A stretch of DNA of 64,000 nucleotides, taken from Morella rubra (taxonomy: Eukaryota > Streptophyta > Magnoliopsida > Fagales > Myricaceae). Both the position numbers and the translations under genes were made by a program. The notes under the pieces were generated by a model that ran no database searches, had not been told where the DNA came from, and was given only the letters and a program-made list of their open reading frames with translations. Of this stretch, positions 1-10,949 are shown in pieces. Within the stretch, counting starts at the first letter, position 1. Every line of letters begins with the position of its first letter. The stretch is from positions 7,221,671 to 7,285,670 of the forward strand of contig CM025854.1 of assembly GCA_003952965.2 (NCBI GenBank). The letters run 5' to 3'.

Positions 1-609
1 ATGCCCTCAAAACCAATCATTTTGCATAATTATGAGATAATTATTATTATTGATTAATCACTTGTATATTATTTTGGGTACATGCAATGACATGAGATGT
101 CATATTGTTGAGCAATATTGTAGAAAAGTCAGGCCAATGATTAATGAATCGGAGGCGGGGAGTATGACTTTTCGGATCCTTGTTGACTCACTTTGTTCTA
201 GACCGAGATACATGATAATGTACAAATAGGTCTACACTCGTTGTGCCTCTATAAGATAGAATGATGGACTCCGTCATTGAGGTGGTGACCTTAAGCAGAC
301 GAGTGGGTGCAATGTAAGAGTACATGCACTGAACCGGATCAAATATGAATACCTTCTGGAAACGATCACTGATGTAGAGAATGGTATTCAACACAATTAG
401 CTTATGTTGTCCTTAGACCTGAGAGAGTTATGCAGGTTTGCTTGTGTGCTTGTGCTTGTGCTTTGACTGAATTATTTGGTGATGATCTTCGTAGATCAAA
501 TATTCCAGATAAGGTTGGGCCTTGTGCATAGTAAGTGAATTTGTATAATTATTCAATATGGAATCCACCAGTCTCTTGATGAGGCAGTATATTCATTATG
601 TCTGTATAT
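1..609 (+). mobile_element. Non-coding tail joined to the left copia LTR
   Basis: No protein-coding signal was found here. Roughly 430-609 reappears, inverted, at 6758-6938, next to the other LTR of the same family. It therefore travels with the element and is best read as the 3' untranslated end of a plus-strand copia copy lying upstream of its LTR. A clear polypurine tract just before 610 is missing, so an LTR that really begins near 430 is an alternative. The first ~400 bases show nothing else that can be named. Confidence 0.4.
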
Positions 610-1245
610 TGTTGGACTCACATAAAATGCTGTGCAGCGAGATTTTGTGAAAAGTGTTTTCACGATTTTTACTTATTAATATATGAAGTAAATATTTGCG
701 AAAATGATTTTGGAAAGTTTTGGAAGTCCAACTAGTTACAGACTGAGAAGTAAGAATTATATGAGCTAGGGACTTAATTGGTAATATTATTCTAGTCCTA
801 TTAGCTCATGTGGAATATAGGATGGTGGAAGGATAAATAAGCGTATAATTGTTAGCAAAAAAGATTTCACAAAAACAATCTCATTATCTTGGGGGTCAAT
901 TGTGATATGTTAATGGACATGATCACAATTTGTAGAAGCCTATAAATTCGGATTATAGAATATAAGGGAGTTTAATGAAAAAGTGTTTTTCATGATTATC
1001 CTATGGCCGAGATATGAGATCCCTAAAGATCTCACGCTATAGCACAGTTGAGTTCTGAGCCAGCCATTATAAATAGCTCAGAAACTCATTTGAGGAAGAA
1101 GAATTCATTTTCACACGAGAATTTCTCTCTCTAGATTGTCTCTCTAAAATCTCTCTCAAAGCTGTGTGCATGGATCTGAAGGAGGCAGAACGCTTGGGCT
1201 GCTTTGATTCAATGATCCTTTCCGCTGTGCTTTCGCGATCCAACA
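610..1245 (+). repeat. Copia LTR, plus orientation (left inverted arm)
   Basis: The block starts TGTTGGA and ends TCCAACA, the usual TG..CA ends with a 7-base inverted terminal match. A primer-binding site follows directly. A TATA-like box, TATAAATAG, lies at 1068-1076, so U3 would be about 460 bp. The reverse complement of 6136-6757 matches it along its whole length with scattered differences. The two LTRs face each other rather than lying in direct orientation, which an intact element would require. Confidence 0.8.
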
Positions 1246-1259
1246 AGTGGTATCAGAGC
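1246..1259 (+). other. Primer-binding site (initiator tRNA-Met type), plus strand
   Basis: AGTGGTATCAGAGC follows the LTR end. TGGTATCAGAGC is the standard plant copia primer site, complementary to the 3' end of initiator tRNA-Met. Homology with the right arm continues for about 15 bases and then breaks into truncated reverse transcriptase code on the other strand. Confidence 0.85.
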
Positions 1260-1274
1260 TCAAATCTGTGAATG

Positions 1275-2215
1275 ATGTAGGCATAAGGAAACTTCCTCAT
1301 CTTATCTCTCTCTTCCTCTGTCTTAGGAGACATCTTCTTGGAGAGATGAATATTATGCCTAAAAGGTAAAAACCTTTCTTGGCATCCTGCATGCTAATCG
1401 TGCCAGTATCTTGTCAATGTAGTGGACTTGTGAAAGTCCCAAAAGCCTCTTTTCTCGGTTTCTAAACAATTTGATTCCAAGAATATAGGACGCTTCCCCG
1501 AGGTCTTTTATTGAAAAATGGTTCGCAACCATGTTTTCACGATGACATCGCCCCGACGTCATTCCCTATAAGTAGAATATCATCAACATACAAAATAAAA
1601 CATCACTGAACTCCCACTAATCCTCTTGTATACACAAGATTCATCATGTTTTGTGAAAAACCAAACTCTTTGATCATTCATCAAAACGCATGTTCCAACA
1701 ACGCGATGCCAGTCCATGGACTTATTCAGTTTGCACACTTTTGCCTCATTATCTGGAGATTGGAAACCCTCAGGTTGTTCCATATAAATCTCCTCGTGGA
1801 TGTACCCATTCAGAAATGCGGTTTTAACATCCATCTGCATATCTCATAATCATAATGAGCGCAATAGACAATAGAATTCTGATGGACTTCATCATAGCCA
1901 CTGGTGAAAAAGTTTCCTCATAGTCAATACCATGTTTTTGAGTATAACCCTTCGCTACCCTTTGAAGGTCTCTACCTATCCAGTGGGTCCTCCTCTTTCT
2001 TTTGAACACCCATTTACAACCTATAGGCTTAATGCCTTTGGTTGATCAACAAGGGTCCAGACCTCATTAGAGTACATGGAGTCCATCTTTAACTCCATTG
2101 CCACTTTCCAGTGTGCTGCATCCTTGTCACATATAGCCTCTTGGTAATTGTATGGATCATCATCCAACCCCTCCGATTCCATTTGATAAATCTCATTTAG
2201 CAATGATAATCTCAC
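1275..2215 (-). pseudogene. Copia reverse transcriptase, 3'-truncated
   Basis: Minus-strand pieces in several frames spell a Ty1/copia reverse transcriptase in order. The amino-terminal part has AHWKVAMELKMDSM near 2130. Next come a block with GIDYEETFSPVA (about 1915-1950), the MDVKTAFLNG motif (about 1805-1835) and KDLGEASYILGI (about 1475-1510). The series ends with a stretch resembling the usual HLSKKMSPKT segment at about 1290-1345. Stops and frameshifts break it, so it cannot make protein. The frame stops making sense at about 1275, just before the expected start of the RNase H region, where the inverted LTR/primer-site block is joined. RNase H and a co-oriented 3' LTR are absent. Confidence 0.85.
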
Positions 2216-2269
2216 TAGAGGTTCTAATTACCTTTGTACTACGTCAAGGCTCCTGAGTTCTGAACTTTT

Positions 2270-3540
2270 CAGACTCATTAGTAGGTTTAGTAATATCCTT
2301 TCATTAATCTTATCTGCCAGTTTCTGGTTCAGTCGATTGTTCTCCTAATAAACAGTTGCTCTTTTGGGTACCACAAACAAACATTTTTCAGTCCTTGATT
2401 CTAGCTTCCCACATTAAACACTTTAACGTGAGCTGGACATCCACATACTCTCAAATGATTAAGACTAGGTTTTTACCAGTCCATAATTCATAATGGAGTT
2501 TTAGGAACTGACTTAGTGGGTATCATGTTTAAATATAAACAGCTGCCTCCAAGGCGTAACCCCAAAAATAAATAGGTAATTAGACATGCTCATCATTGAT
2601 GAACCATATCCAATAAGGTTCGATTTCTTCTTTCTGCAACACCATTATGTTGTGGTGTAGCAGGGGGAGTCATCTGAGATATGATGCCTTTATCTCTGAG
2701 ATATGTCTGAAAATTACCAGAGAGATATTCGCCTCCTCTGTCAGATTGAGTATCTTGATACTCCTTTCCAATTGGTTTTCTACTTCATCTGAAATTCTTT
2801 GAACTTTTCAAAGGTTTCAGATTTTTGTTTCATCAGGTATAGATAACCATACCTGGAATAATCATCAATGAAAGTAATGAAGTAGAAAAACCTCCTTTGG
2901 CTATGTGGTTAAAAGGACCACATACATCAGTGTGTACCAACTCTAATAGACTAGTAGCTCTAGTTCATTTTTCCTTAAAAGGGTTCTTGGTCATCTTTCC
3001 TTCCAAGCAAGGTTCACATATAGGGTAGGGTTCAACCTTCAAAAGGTCTAATGGCCCATCCCTTACTAATCTGTTGATCCTATCCAGATTAGCATGACCA
3101 AGTCTCAGATGCCACAAATAAGTGGGATTCACATCCCTCTTCCTTTTCAGAGTTGTAACACTGGTATCAGCATCTTTCTCAATATTATTCACAGAGTCTA
3201 CAACATTATCCAAAATATAAAACCATCTATCATAGTACCAGAAGCTACAAACTGATTTTAAACTTGATAACAAGTTTAGAATTAAAACAAGTGAATATCC
3301 TGATAAACAAAGTTTTGAAACTGAAATCAAATTTCTACGAACTTCTGGCACATAAAGACAGTCATCCAAAATCAAAATTTTATTTCTTATAGACAAGTGA
3401 AAAATACCAATGGATGTGCTGCAACATTTGCAGTCGTTCCCATTTTTAACACTTCCCCTTCATCTACCTCCGGTTTCTTTAAACCCTTGCAACATATTGC
3501 AGATATGAGATGTTGTGCCTGAATCGACACACTATGAATT
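2270..3540 (-). pseudogene. Copia protease, pre-integrase and integrase remnants
   Basis: Reading the minus strand, a protease-like VDSGTTSH motif lies near 3520. It is followed by a GAG-pre-integrase segment (LWHLRLGHANLDRI, about 3070-3115, and CEPCLEGKMTKNPF near 2980). Integrase core motifs come next: VHTDVCGPF near 2935, DRGGEYLSGNF near 2730 and NGVAERRNRTLLD near 2640. These hold the D, D and E positions expected of the catalytic triad. The frame is broken by stops. The domain order PR-INT-RT is the copia order. The C-terminal integrase area (2270-2600) is too decayed to read. Confidence 0.75.
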
Positions 3541-3589
3541 TAATGGACCATCTATTAAATTCATTTCAATGACAAGCATACCTTCACAG

Positions 3590-4450
3590 GTTTCTTTTGC
3601 TTCAAAGAAGCAAGATATAAGCGGCAATTCCTTTTCCAATGACCTAGTTTGCCGCAGTGGAAACAATTTCCCTTAGCCTTTTTATCCGGCTCGCTCTTGT
3701 CCTCCTTCTTTGCCTTTGAGCTAGGCTAAGACCTTTTCTTTTTCTTAAATTTCTTGCCTTTGGGTTTGATTCCAGAGGCAGAGCTGCCTTTTGACTTGTC
3801 CATTATCATCAGAGAACCTTTCTCCTTTTTGATAAGTTCTTCAGCTGCTTGCAACATATTGAGCAGTTCTGACAAAGTCACAAGCATCTTGTTCATATTA
3901 TAATTTAATACAAACTGGTTGAACGATTCAGGCAGAGATGCCAATACCGCTCCAACCTTGGTCTCGCCGTCAATTTCTGCGCCTAGTGTCTCCAGTTCTG
4001 TGATGAAAGATATCATCTTTAGGACATGTTCTTGAACTGGTGCACCTTCCACCATTTTAGTAGTCATCAGCAGTTTCATACTTGCTGGCGTGCAGAACGA
4101 CTTTGCTCTCCGAATAGCTCCTGGAGATATACAAGTATCTCTTTAGCTGTTGCTATGCCCTCGCATTGCTTTTGCAATAAGTTGGACATAGATGCCAACA
4201 CATAACAACGAGCTAATTCATCTACCTCATGCCATTTTTGAAAAACAACTCTTTGTTCTTTAGTAGCATCGGCTAAGACAAGCTGAGGAGTCTCCTCTCT
4301 GAGGACATGAGCTATTTTATCCACAGTGAGTACTATCATAAGATTTCTCTTCCAATCAAGGAAGTTTGGCCCAGTCAGTTTGTTATCATCTAGGATTCTA
4401 AATAATGGGTTAGGCATTATGAATCTGCAAATATAAGAAAGAAAATTCAC
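3590..4450 (-). pseudogene. Copia gag polyprotein remnant
   Basis: The gag code begins near 4417 (MPNPLFRILDDNKLTG) and runs as two overlapping open segments, 4450-4076 and 4079-3726. The first holds the copia gag N-terminal pattern (LTGPNFLDWKRNL). The second is the central gag domain, followed by a lysine-rich tail. A CCHC zinc knuckle, CFHCGKLGHWKRNC, follows near 3630-3675 after a stop. A frame change at about 4078 splits the protein. The 124- and 117-residue pieces together are near normal size for copia gag. Confidence 0.8.
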
Positions 4451-5024
4451 AAGTATATTAACAATCCATTAGCATAGGGATTTTAATAGCTAATGGTACC
4501 TCCCACTGAATCACAGCAACCAAACGAAAAAACAGAATATAACATTTAACTTTCAACTTATGTGCACATAATCCTATTTTAGTAATCATGGCACAACTTA
4601 TAAAAGCAAGTAGCATCTACTTATCATGATCACATCACATGTTGTATATCATGCATATACAAATTTCATGATTCTTGATATTTCTTTTGGCCACCAACAT
4701 AAACACCATCTTCACTATTTTAGTGGACGTGTTTATTTGGTTAAGTGCAACCATCGTCTAAATGACATGTAATTTTGTAATGGGTCGGCATTGCTATTTT
4801 AGTCAACACCCCCAACACTCATACACGCTCACTTATCTTCACAAGAAGTATACGGGACAAATTATAAAATCAACAATTGGCCGAGACTATTTTAGTTTTA
4901 ACCAATCATCAATCAAATAAAATTTCTAAATACCAACAATGGAAGGCCATGGGATTTAATTTTCTTGTAAAATAATCCCATTTAACACTTTATATTAAAT
5001 CTGTAAAAAAAAAAAAATTAATCC

Positions 5025-5670
5025 GGTCAAACCGGGTTGGTCAACAGTCAACAGATCAAACCGAGTTGACCCGTTGACCCACCGGTTCGGATCCAACCCG
5101 ATCAGTGTGGGTAGCGGTCCGGGTCCAACCCGGACCAGAGTCGGGTCGTGGTCCAGGTCTAACATGGACCTGGGCTGGGCTACAGGCTCGGGTCCAACCC
5201 ATGGCCCAAGCGAACACTGGCTGCCATGGACCAGATATCATCCGGCCATGGGCTGACCCAACAGGGCCCAGCCCGTGCACTCTCTAGCCCTTTTTTTTTT
5301 TATTGGAACGAGCCCAATGTTGGGCTAGGTCTGCTGGGCCTTAGGCCGGGTAGGGCAACTATTGCCCCACCCGAGGCCCAAACGCACAACCAGGGCGCCA
5401 TTTGGCCCCCAAGGACAGGGGCTGCGCCCAACAAAGCTACCAACACTTGGCCGGCCACCTCTCGGCCTTAGATGGCCGTGGGAGGCAGCGGGGTGGCCTA
5501 AAAGGCCTCCACCCGCGTGCATCCATGTACCCCGAGAGGGGTACAGGACAGCAGCGGCCACCACTGGCCACCAGGCCACGCGGTGCCATTACAAGGGTTG
5601 CCTGGGACCACCAACCGTGGTCCCCGGCCTTCTGAGCCACCACCGACGACTGGTTGTGGCCGGATTAAAG
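5025..5670. other. GC-rich block inside the copia leader
   Basis: Composition jumps from AT-rich to strongly GC-rich here. The block contains many short repeated words such as GGGTCCAACCC and long overlapping open frames on both strands (up to 146 codons). The encoded strings are rich in Pro, Gly, Arg and Trp and match no family I know. Open frames in all phases follow from the lack of AT-rich stop codons and are not by themselves evidence for a gene. It may be a captured or amplified non-coding segment. Confidence 0.5.
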
Positions 5671-5675
5671 AGAAA

Positions 5676-5696
5676 CTCTCTCTCTCTCTCTCTCTC
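5676..5696. repeat. (CT)n microsatellite
   Basis: An uninterrupted CT dinucleotide run of about 10 units borders the GC-rich block. Confidence 0.9.
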
Positions 5697-6121
5697 CTTG
5701 CGATTGATACCCATCAAAAAAACAATTTTCATCCTAGAAAACTTGATCAAAATATCCCGAATCCAATTCTTTTTCAAAGAAATCACAAGATCTATAGCCT
5801 AATCTAACAGATCTTATCAAATCGCAAAGAAAAACAAATGATTTCATGAAGAAACTCAAGAGCATGCCCGCGGGTTCTTTCTTGCAAAAAATAAACTTTT
5901 TCCTCTCTTCAAAAGAGCAAAAACCCACGAGCAAAGAGACACAGCCAGATTAAAATAAATGGTCCAATTGTCTCTTTCGCGTGGAACCCACATGCAAAGC
6001 GAATCAGAAGTACGGAAACACTTTCCAACTAACCGATTCGCAACAAACATTCAATGAATCATGAAGAACACGTGAGGTCGAGAGAGAAACTAACTTGGAA
6101 ATATGAGATTTCACAGATCTG

Positions 6122-6135
6122 AGCTTGATACCACT
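6122..6135 (-). other. Primer-binding site, minus strand
   Basis: The reverse complement reads AGTGGTATCAAGCT: the initiator tRNA-Met site with one G missing compared with the left arm. It directly follows the end of the minus-strand LTR. Confidence 0.8.
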
Positions 6136-6757
6136 TGTTGGATCGCGGGAGCGCAGCGGAAAGGATTATTGAATCAAAGCAGCCCAAGCGTTCTATCTCC
6201 TTCAGATCCACGCACACAACTTTGAGAGAGATTTTAGAGAGAGAAATTCTCGTGTAAAAATGAATTCTTCTTTCTCAGATGAGTTTCTGAGCTATTGATA
6301 ATAGCTGGCTCATAACTCAACTGTGCTATAGCGTGGGATCTTTATGGATCTCATATCTCGGCTGTAGGATCATCATGAAAAACTCTTTTTCATTCAAACT
6401 CTCTTATATTCTGTAATCCGAATTTATAGGCTTCTACAAATTGTGATCATGTCCATTAACATATCACAATTGACCCCGAGATAATGAGATTGTTTTTGTG
6501 AAATTTTTTTGCTAACAATTATACGCTTATTTATCCTTCCACCATACTATATTCCACATGAGCTAATAGGACCGGAATAATATCACCGATAAAGTCCCTA
6601 GCTCATATAATTCTTAATTCTCAAGTCTGTAACTAGTTGGACTTCCAAAACTTTCCAAAATCATTTTCGCAAATATTTACTCCATATATTAATAAGTAAA
6701 AACCGTGAAAACACTTTTCACAAAATTTGCTGCGCAGCGTTTTATGTAAGTCCAACA
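6136..6757 (-). repeat. Copia LTR, minus orientation (right inverted arm, true 5' LTR)
   Basis: On the minus strand this LTR begins TGTTGGAC and ends GATCCAACA. It is in the same orientation as gag and pol at 1275-4450, so it is the 5' LTR of that element. The TATA-like box of the left LTR is altered here. Homology to the left arm continues beyond the LTR through 6758-6938. Confidence 0.8.
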
Positions 6758-6947
6758 ATATACAGACATAATGAATATACTGCCTCATCAAGAGACTGGT
6801 GGATTCCATATTGAGCAATTATACAAATTCACTTACTATGCACAAGGCCCAACCTTATCTGGAATATTTGATCTACGAAGATCATCACCAAATGATTCAG
6901 TCAAAGCACAAGCACACAACAAGCAAAACTGCATAACTTGTTTAGAC

Positions 6948-7503
6948 TCTAAGCGTGGTATTCGCCAAGGGGACCCTCTTTCTCCCTTTTTGTTCATTTT
7001 GTGCTATGAACTGCTCACTTGTTTGTTGCATCTGTCTATTCGATGGGTTGTCCTTCATGGTGTTCGGGTTGCTAGGGGAGCTACCCCTATTTTGCATTTA
7101 ATGTTCACCGACGATCTTATTATCTTTTGTCGTGCAAATTGCCGTGAGGCTAGGGAAGTTTCATCTCTTATGCAACGGTACTATTTATGGTCCAGTCAAG
7201 CTATTAACATCTCCAAGTCTTTTATTGCCTTTAGTGGTAATACTCACCCAAAACTTAAGACGACCATTTTGTTTGAATTCTGATTCCAAGAAATGCAGTT
7301 GGGCAACTCTTATTTAGGCCTACCTCTTTATCTGCCACGGTCTAAAAGGAGTGCCTTTGCGGAGCTTAAAGTGAAAGTATTGCGTAAGCTTCAAGGATGG
7401 AAGGCACGTGTGCTTTCGCAAGTTGGTAGGACTATTTTGATCAAAAGTGTTGCCGCTGCCATGCCGCTCTACCACATATCTAGTTTTCTTATGCCTAAGT
7501 CTT
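6948..7503 (+). pseudogene. LINE reverse transcriptase C-terminal half
   Basis: From 6948 the sequence reads as an L1-type reverse transcriptase: RGIRQGDPLSPFLF (about 6952-6993), the catalytic FTDDLIIF box (about 7106-7129; a Thr replaces the usual Ala of FADD), then NSYLGLPLYLPRS and GWKARVLSQVGRTILIKS (about 7397-7450). Frame changes and stops are present. The N-terminal half, endonuclease and ORF1 are missing: the LINE begins abruptly where the copia arm ends, so it was truncated or cut by that insertion. Confidence 0.85.
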
Positions 7504-7523
7504 AGTGCGCGGATTTAGATCGG

Positions 7524-8609
7524 ATGTTCAAGGATTTTTGGTGGGGTTTTGACCCCATTAAATCTCGCAATTTCACCATCAAAGCTTGGGTTAGTATTTG
7601 CCATCCAAAGAAGCATGGTGGTTTGGGCCTTCGCAAGATGTTTGATATTAATCTCCTCTGGTTTCTAAGATGTGTTGGAATTTGTATGTGCAGCCTTCTA
7701 GCTCTTGGGTTCAGGCCTTGAAGGCCAAATATACTGGTGGTGGTCATTTGCATTGTTCTTCGGCTAGGGCGTCCTCTTTTTAGGTATGGTAGGGCATTTG
7801 GCAAGCTCGATAGTTGTTAAAGAAAGGTCTTTCCTGGTTATACCGTGGAAGGGTGACTGTTCATGTGTGGCAGAACCCTTGGGTGCCTTCATTACCTTCT
7901 TTTCGGCCTGTTCCTATAGCTCTTCATTCTATTGCTACCGAGGTGCCTGATATAGAGTTGAGGGTCTCGAAATTATTTGATTTAAAGCTCTCGGAGTGGC
8001 AGTTTGACCTGCTAGATACCTTGTTCCTTGCTGAATCAGCTACAGCTATAGCCAATCTTCCTCCTTTGACTTTGTCCAGGGATGATGAATGGGTTTGGGC
8101 TCCTGATCCTCATGGTGTTTTTTCGGTGGCTAGTGCTTACTCTTTAGCCAAGCCCTGGTCTATCATTCTCATCACCCCTTCTAGGGTAAGGCTTGGAGCA
8201 AACTTTGGCGTCTTCGGCTTCAAGATCGCCTTAAACTATTTTTATAGAAATGTTTACAAGCTGCCCTTCCTCTTAGGGTTCTTTTGGTTCGGTTCCTAGC
8301 TCCTTCTGAGGCCTTGGCTGTTTTATGCCCTCTTTGTGGTTTGGAGGTTGAACCACTGAACACTTATTCATGCGGTGTCAGTTTGCATGGGTTATGTGGC
8401 GGGAGTCTCTTTAGCAGTTGCATTTGGACCTTATTCCCCTTTGCTCTTTTACTGTTTTTATGTCACACTTATTGGAGCCACACAATTTCTTTGGGGTTGC
8501 TAAAGATTCTCTTCATAGATTTTTTTTGTGTGATGCGCTTTTGTTGAACTCTATTTGGCATCTGCGGAACGACATTGTCCATAATCAGGTGCTTCTGGAT
8601 CCTTGGTAG
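7524..8609 (+). pseudogene. LINE connector and zf-RVT region
   Basis: This continues the same LINE. It has a segment with KKHGGLGLRKMFDINL (about 7607-7655), a tryptophan-rich connector with VHVWQNPWVPSLP (about 7861-7899) and DEWVWAPDPHGVFSVASAYS (about 8084-8143). A decayed zinc-binding RVT-associated domain follows (LCPLCGLEVEPLNT near 8324-8365). It ends with SIWHLRNDIVHNQV near 8550-8590. Several frameshifts make it non-functional. Confidence 0.75.
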
Positions 8610-8679
8610 TTACTATCTACCATTCGTCCCAGGTATAGAGAACATTGTTTGGCTTGGATTGATTTATCGGTTGGTTATG

Positions 8680-10446
8680 CTATCGGTTGGTCCCCACCCC
8701 ATGTGAGGGGTTTAAATGCAACGTTGATGTTGCCATGAGGTCATCTCACTCGGTTTTGGAGGTCGTCATTCGTGACCATGAGGGTTCTGAAAGGATTTCT
8801 AGTGATGACATGAGTAGTGAGAACCATGCATCAGAGGATAGGTGTCAAGATGAGGTGCCAGTGGCACCCAAGGGCACCCTTGATACTCCCACAGCGTGCG
8901 CAACAAGAGCGCATGACATGGTCATAGCGCGCGGCAATAGCACCACAACTAAGCCATGACATCAAAACGTGCGTCGCTCCAGCACCCCTGACAAGGCATG
9001 GCGCCCAAGCAACACCCATGCCTAGCATGCCAGCCTGCCACAGACATACCATGACAAGCTCATGGCCAGCACTTGGCCTTAGCGTGACTTGATGCCGCAG
9101 CAAGTTCTTGGCCACTAGCCAAGCCAAGCAGTAGTAGCAGGCAAGCAGACAAAGGAGTGCCATGACACAGGATGGTCACCACCACCACCACCACCAGCCA
9201 CCACCAGTGGCAGAGCGCCACCATCCCTGCCAGTGCTAGGTGGGGAATGTGAAAGGAAGGTATTGGAAGCCGATGGAGCACCACCACCCATGGAGGTGTA
9301 AGCGACGGCGGCAGCGCCGTGGACGACTACAAACGACGGTGATATCCAGACATTTATGGAGGTATCCTAGGAGATTAGTTTCCTTTCTTGTTGAGATTGA
9401 ATAAATCATATCTTCTAGATTTAGGGATCCTTTCTTAAACTCTAAAAGATTCCTTTTCTTTGAGTTTATCTTGATTTAGGCATGTAATATCAAATCTCCT
9501 TGATTAAAGGGATTGATTCCTAAAGATCAGTGATTTGATTTGATTGTGATTTGATTTGTCAATTAGGGTTTGTAAGCACCTAAGGATGTCTATATAAACA
9601 CCCTTAGGTGCATTATTGATATACATTCAGAAGAGTAGAGTCTTTGGGAGCCTGAGTGCTTTTGGGAGTGTTTTGGCCAAGCATAGGCACGTATATGGTA
9701 AGTCATTGTCAGGGCTAATAACCTTGTCATTTGAATTCATTCTAGGCTAATAACCTAGTTTGGGTACCGTTCTTGGGCTAATTAACCCTTGATCGAGATT
9801 GGTCTTATGTTATTGTTGTTCTTTGGCTAATTAACCTTAACCACGTTCTTCGTTCTTATCAATAATATCTTGAGTGTTCTCCATTTCTTGTGTTAGATCC
9901 TATAATTCAGCTCGTGTATTTTCAAGAACGGTTAAGGAGGATCGATTGGCGTGATCGTGTTTGAATCACGTGGCAGGAGTTGGTGTTGTTAAGGTGGCCT
10001 AGACTGGGGTCCCTAACAGGTTCCCTTTGTACATTGTACACGGAGCGCATACCTCACCAAGACCCGTTAGTTGGTGAAATTGTTGCGTTGTTTGGTGCTG
10101 TCCATCTTGTTTTATCCCAGCCTGTTTCTTGCTGCAATTTCGGGAGCGATTGTCAATCCTTGGACGAAGATGTGTTGAGCTTGCAGCCTCAGGTTGGTTG
10201 GACGATGGAGGTTTGGATGCTTGCTATTCATAGGTTCTTCATTGAGTTTCCTACTCACTCTCTTCGTTGGATTCCTAGGAAGCAAAATCAAAGTGCCCAT
10301 AAGCTTGCTAAGTGGGCTGCTGTTTCTACTTGCATTGGTTTCCTTTCGGTTGGGCGTGTGCCGGTTGCTGTTTTTAATTTGAACCTTTTATGGGTTGTAG
10401 CTGGTTTTATCCTTGCTTATAAAATAAATAAATAATAATAAAAAAG
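8680..10446 (+). pseudogene. LINE RNase H domain and 3' end, split by a solo LTR
   Basis: The RNase H starts near 8700 with FKCNVDVAMRSS and VIRDHEGS and is cut at 8787. It resumes at 10,019 with YTERIPHQDPLVGEIVALFG and runs to WIPRKQNQSAHKLAKWAA near 10,270-10,325. The protein ends at 10,435. An A-rich tail (aaataaataaataataataa-like) at about 10,420-10,446 marks the LINE 3' end. Removing 8788-10,018 and one GGTTC copy puts the two halves in one continuous frame, so the solo LTR arrived after the LINE. Confidence 0.85.
8788..10018 (+). mobile_element. Solo LTR (1231 bp) inside LINE RNase H
   Basis: The element starts TGAAAGG and ends CCTAACA, giving TG..CA ends. It is flanked by the 5-bp direct repeat GGTTC (8783-8787 and 10,019-10,023). 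A TATA-like CTATATAAACA near 9590 favours the plus orientation. The first part (8870-9310) is GC-rich with CAC/CCA repeats and the second half is AT-rich. No primer site, gag or pol is present, as expected after LTR-LTR recombination. The superfamily cannot be told from the sequence alone. Confidence 0.8.
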
Positions 10447-10949
10447 TCCATGTATATAGAAAGAAAACAAACAAAAGATGCAATTCAAAACCAAAAAATC
10501 AATCCTAAGGAGGTTGAAAGCCCTCATAAACCCAAGGAAACCACAAAATGATGCTTGTGAAACTCAAGAAAGCATCCCTCCTTGAGGGAGGAAGCAGCCC
10601 ATTCGACAAGGCTGTGAGTAGCCACATACGTTCCCTAGGCTTGCGCGAACAATATCTTGATTATCCAGTTTTGCATCACATGACGTCAGACGTGGGCCTT
10701 TGGCCACTCTTCTTCCTAGCACTTCATTATGTTCTTTGTTAGAAACCGGACATCTATTTTTTCAAATAGCTATTTGTTTAGGTTCCCCTTCTTTTTTTTT
10801 TTTCGTTTGAGGAGGCTTAATAGTCAATGCAAAGAGGTATCTAAATCTAACATGTAGTTTTATTAACTTCTTGAAAAAAAAGTTTCATTAACTTCTTTGA
10901 TTCTCACGTGATGGGAGTTTAAATCCATTCTCCCGCACAATCCTTTCTC
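10447..10949. other. Spacer without recognised features
   Basis: This stretch is low-complexity and AT-rich, with short T and A runs near 10,790 and 10,873. I see no gene or element in it. Confidence 0.5.

Larger units (their letters stand above)
4451..6121 (-). mobile_element. Long copia leader between primer site and gag
   Basis: About 1.67 kb separates the minus-strand primer site from gag. It has three parts. The LTR-proximal 5700-6121 is plain. A GC-rich block follows (5025-5670). The gag-proximal 4451-5020 is AT-rich and contains the word CTATTTTAGT four times (4574, 4714, 4794, 4887). No recognisable protein domain was found. Confidence 0.55.

Noticed and set aside
425-610. Copia LTR beginning near 430 instead of 610
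   Set aside because: TGTTGGA at 610 pairs with TCCAACA at the LTR end, the normal inverted terminal match; kept only as an alternative because no polypurine tract is seen.
5056-5807. Several overlapping open frames in the GC-rich block as genes
   Set aside because: Open in many phases on both strands because of base composition; no domain, no start context, and inside a retroelement leader.
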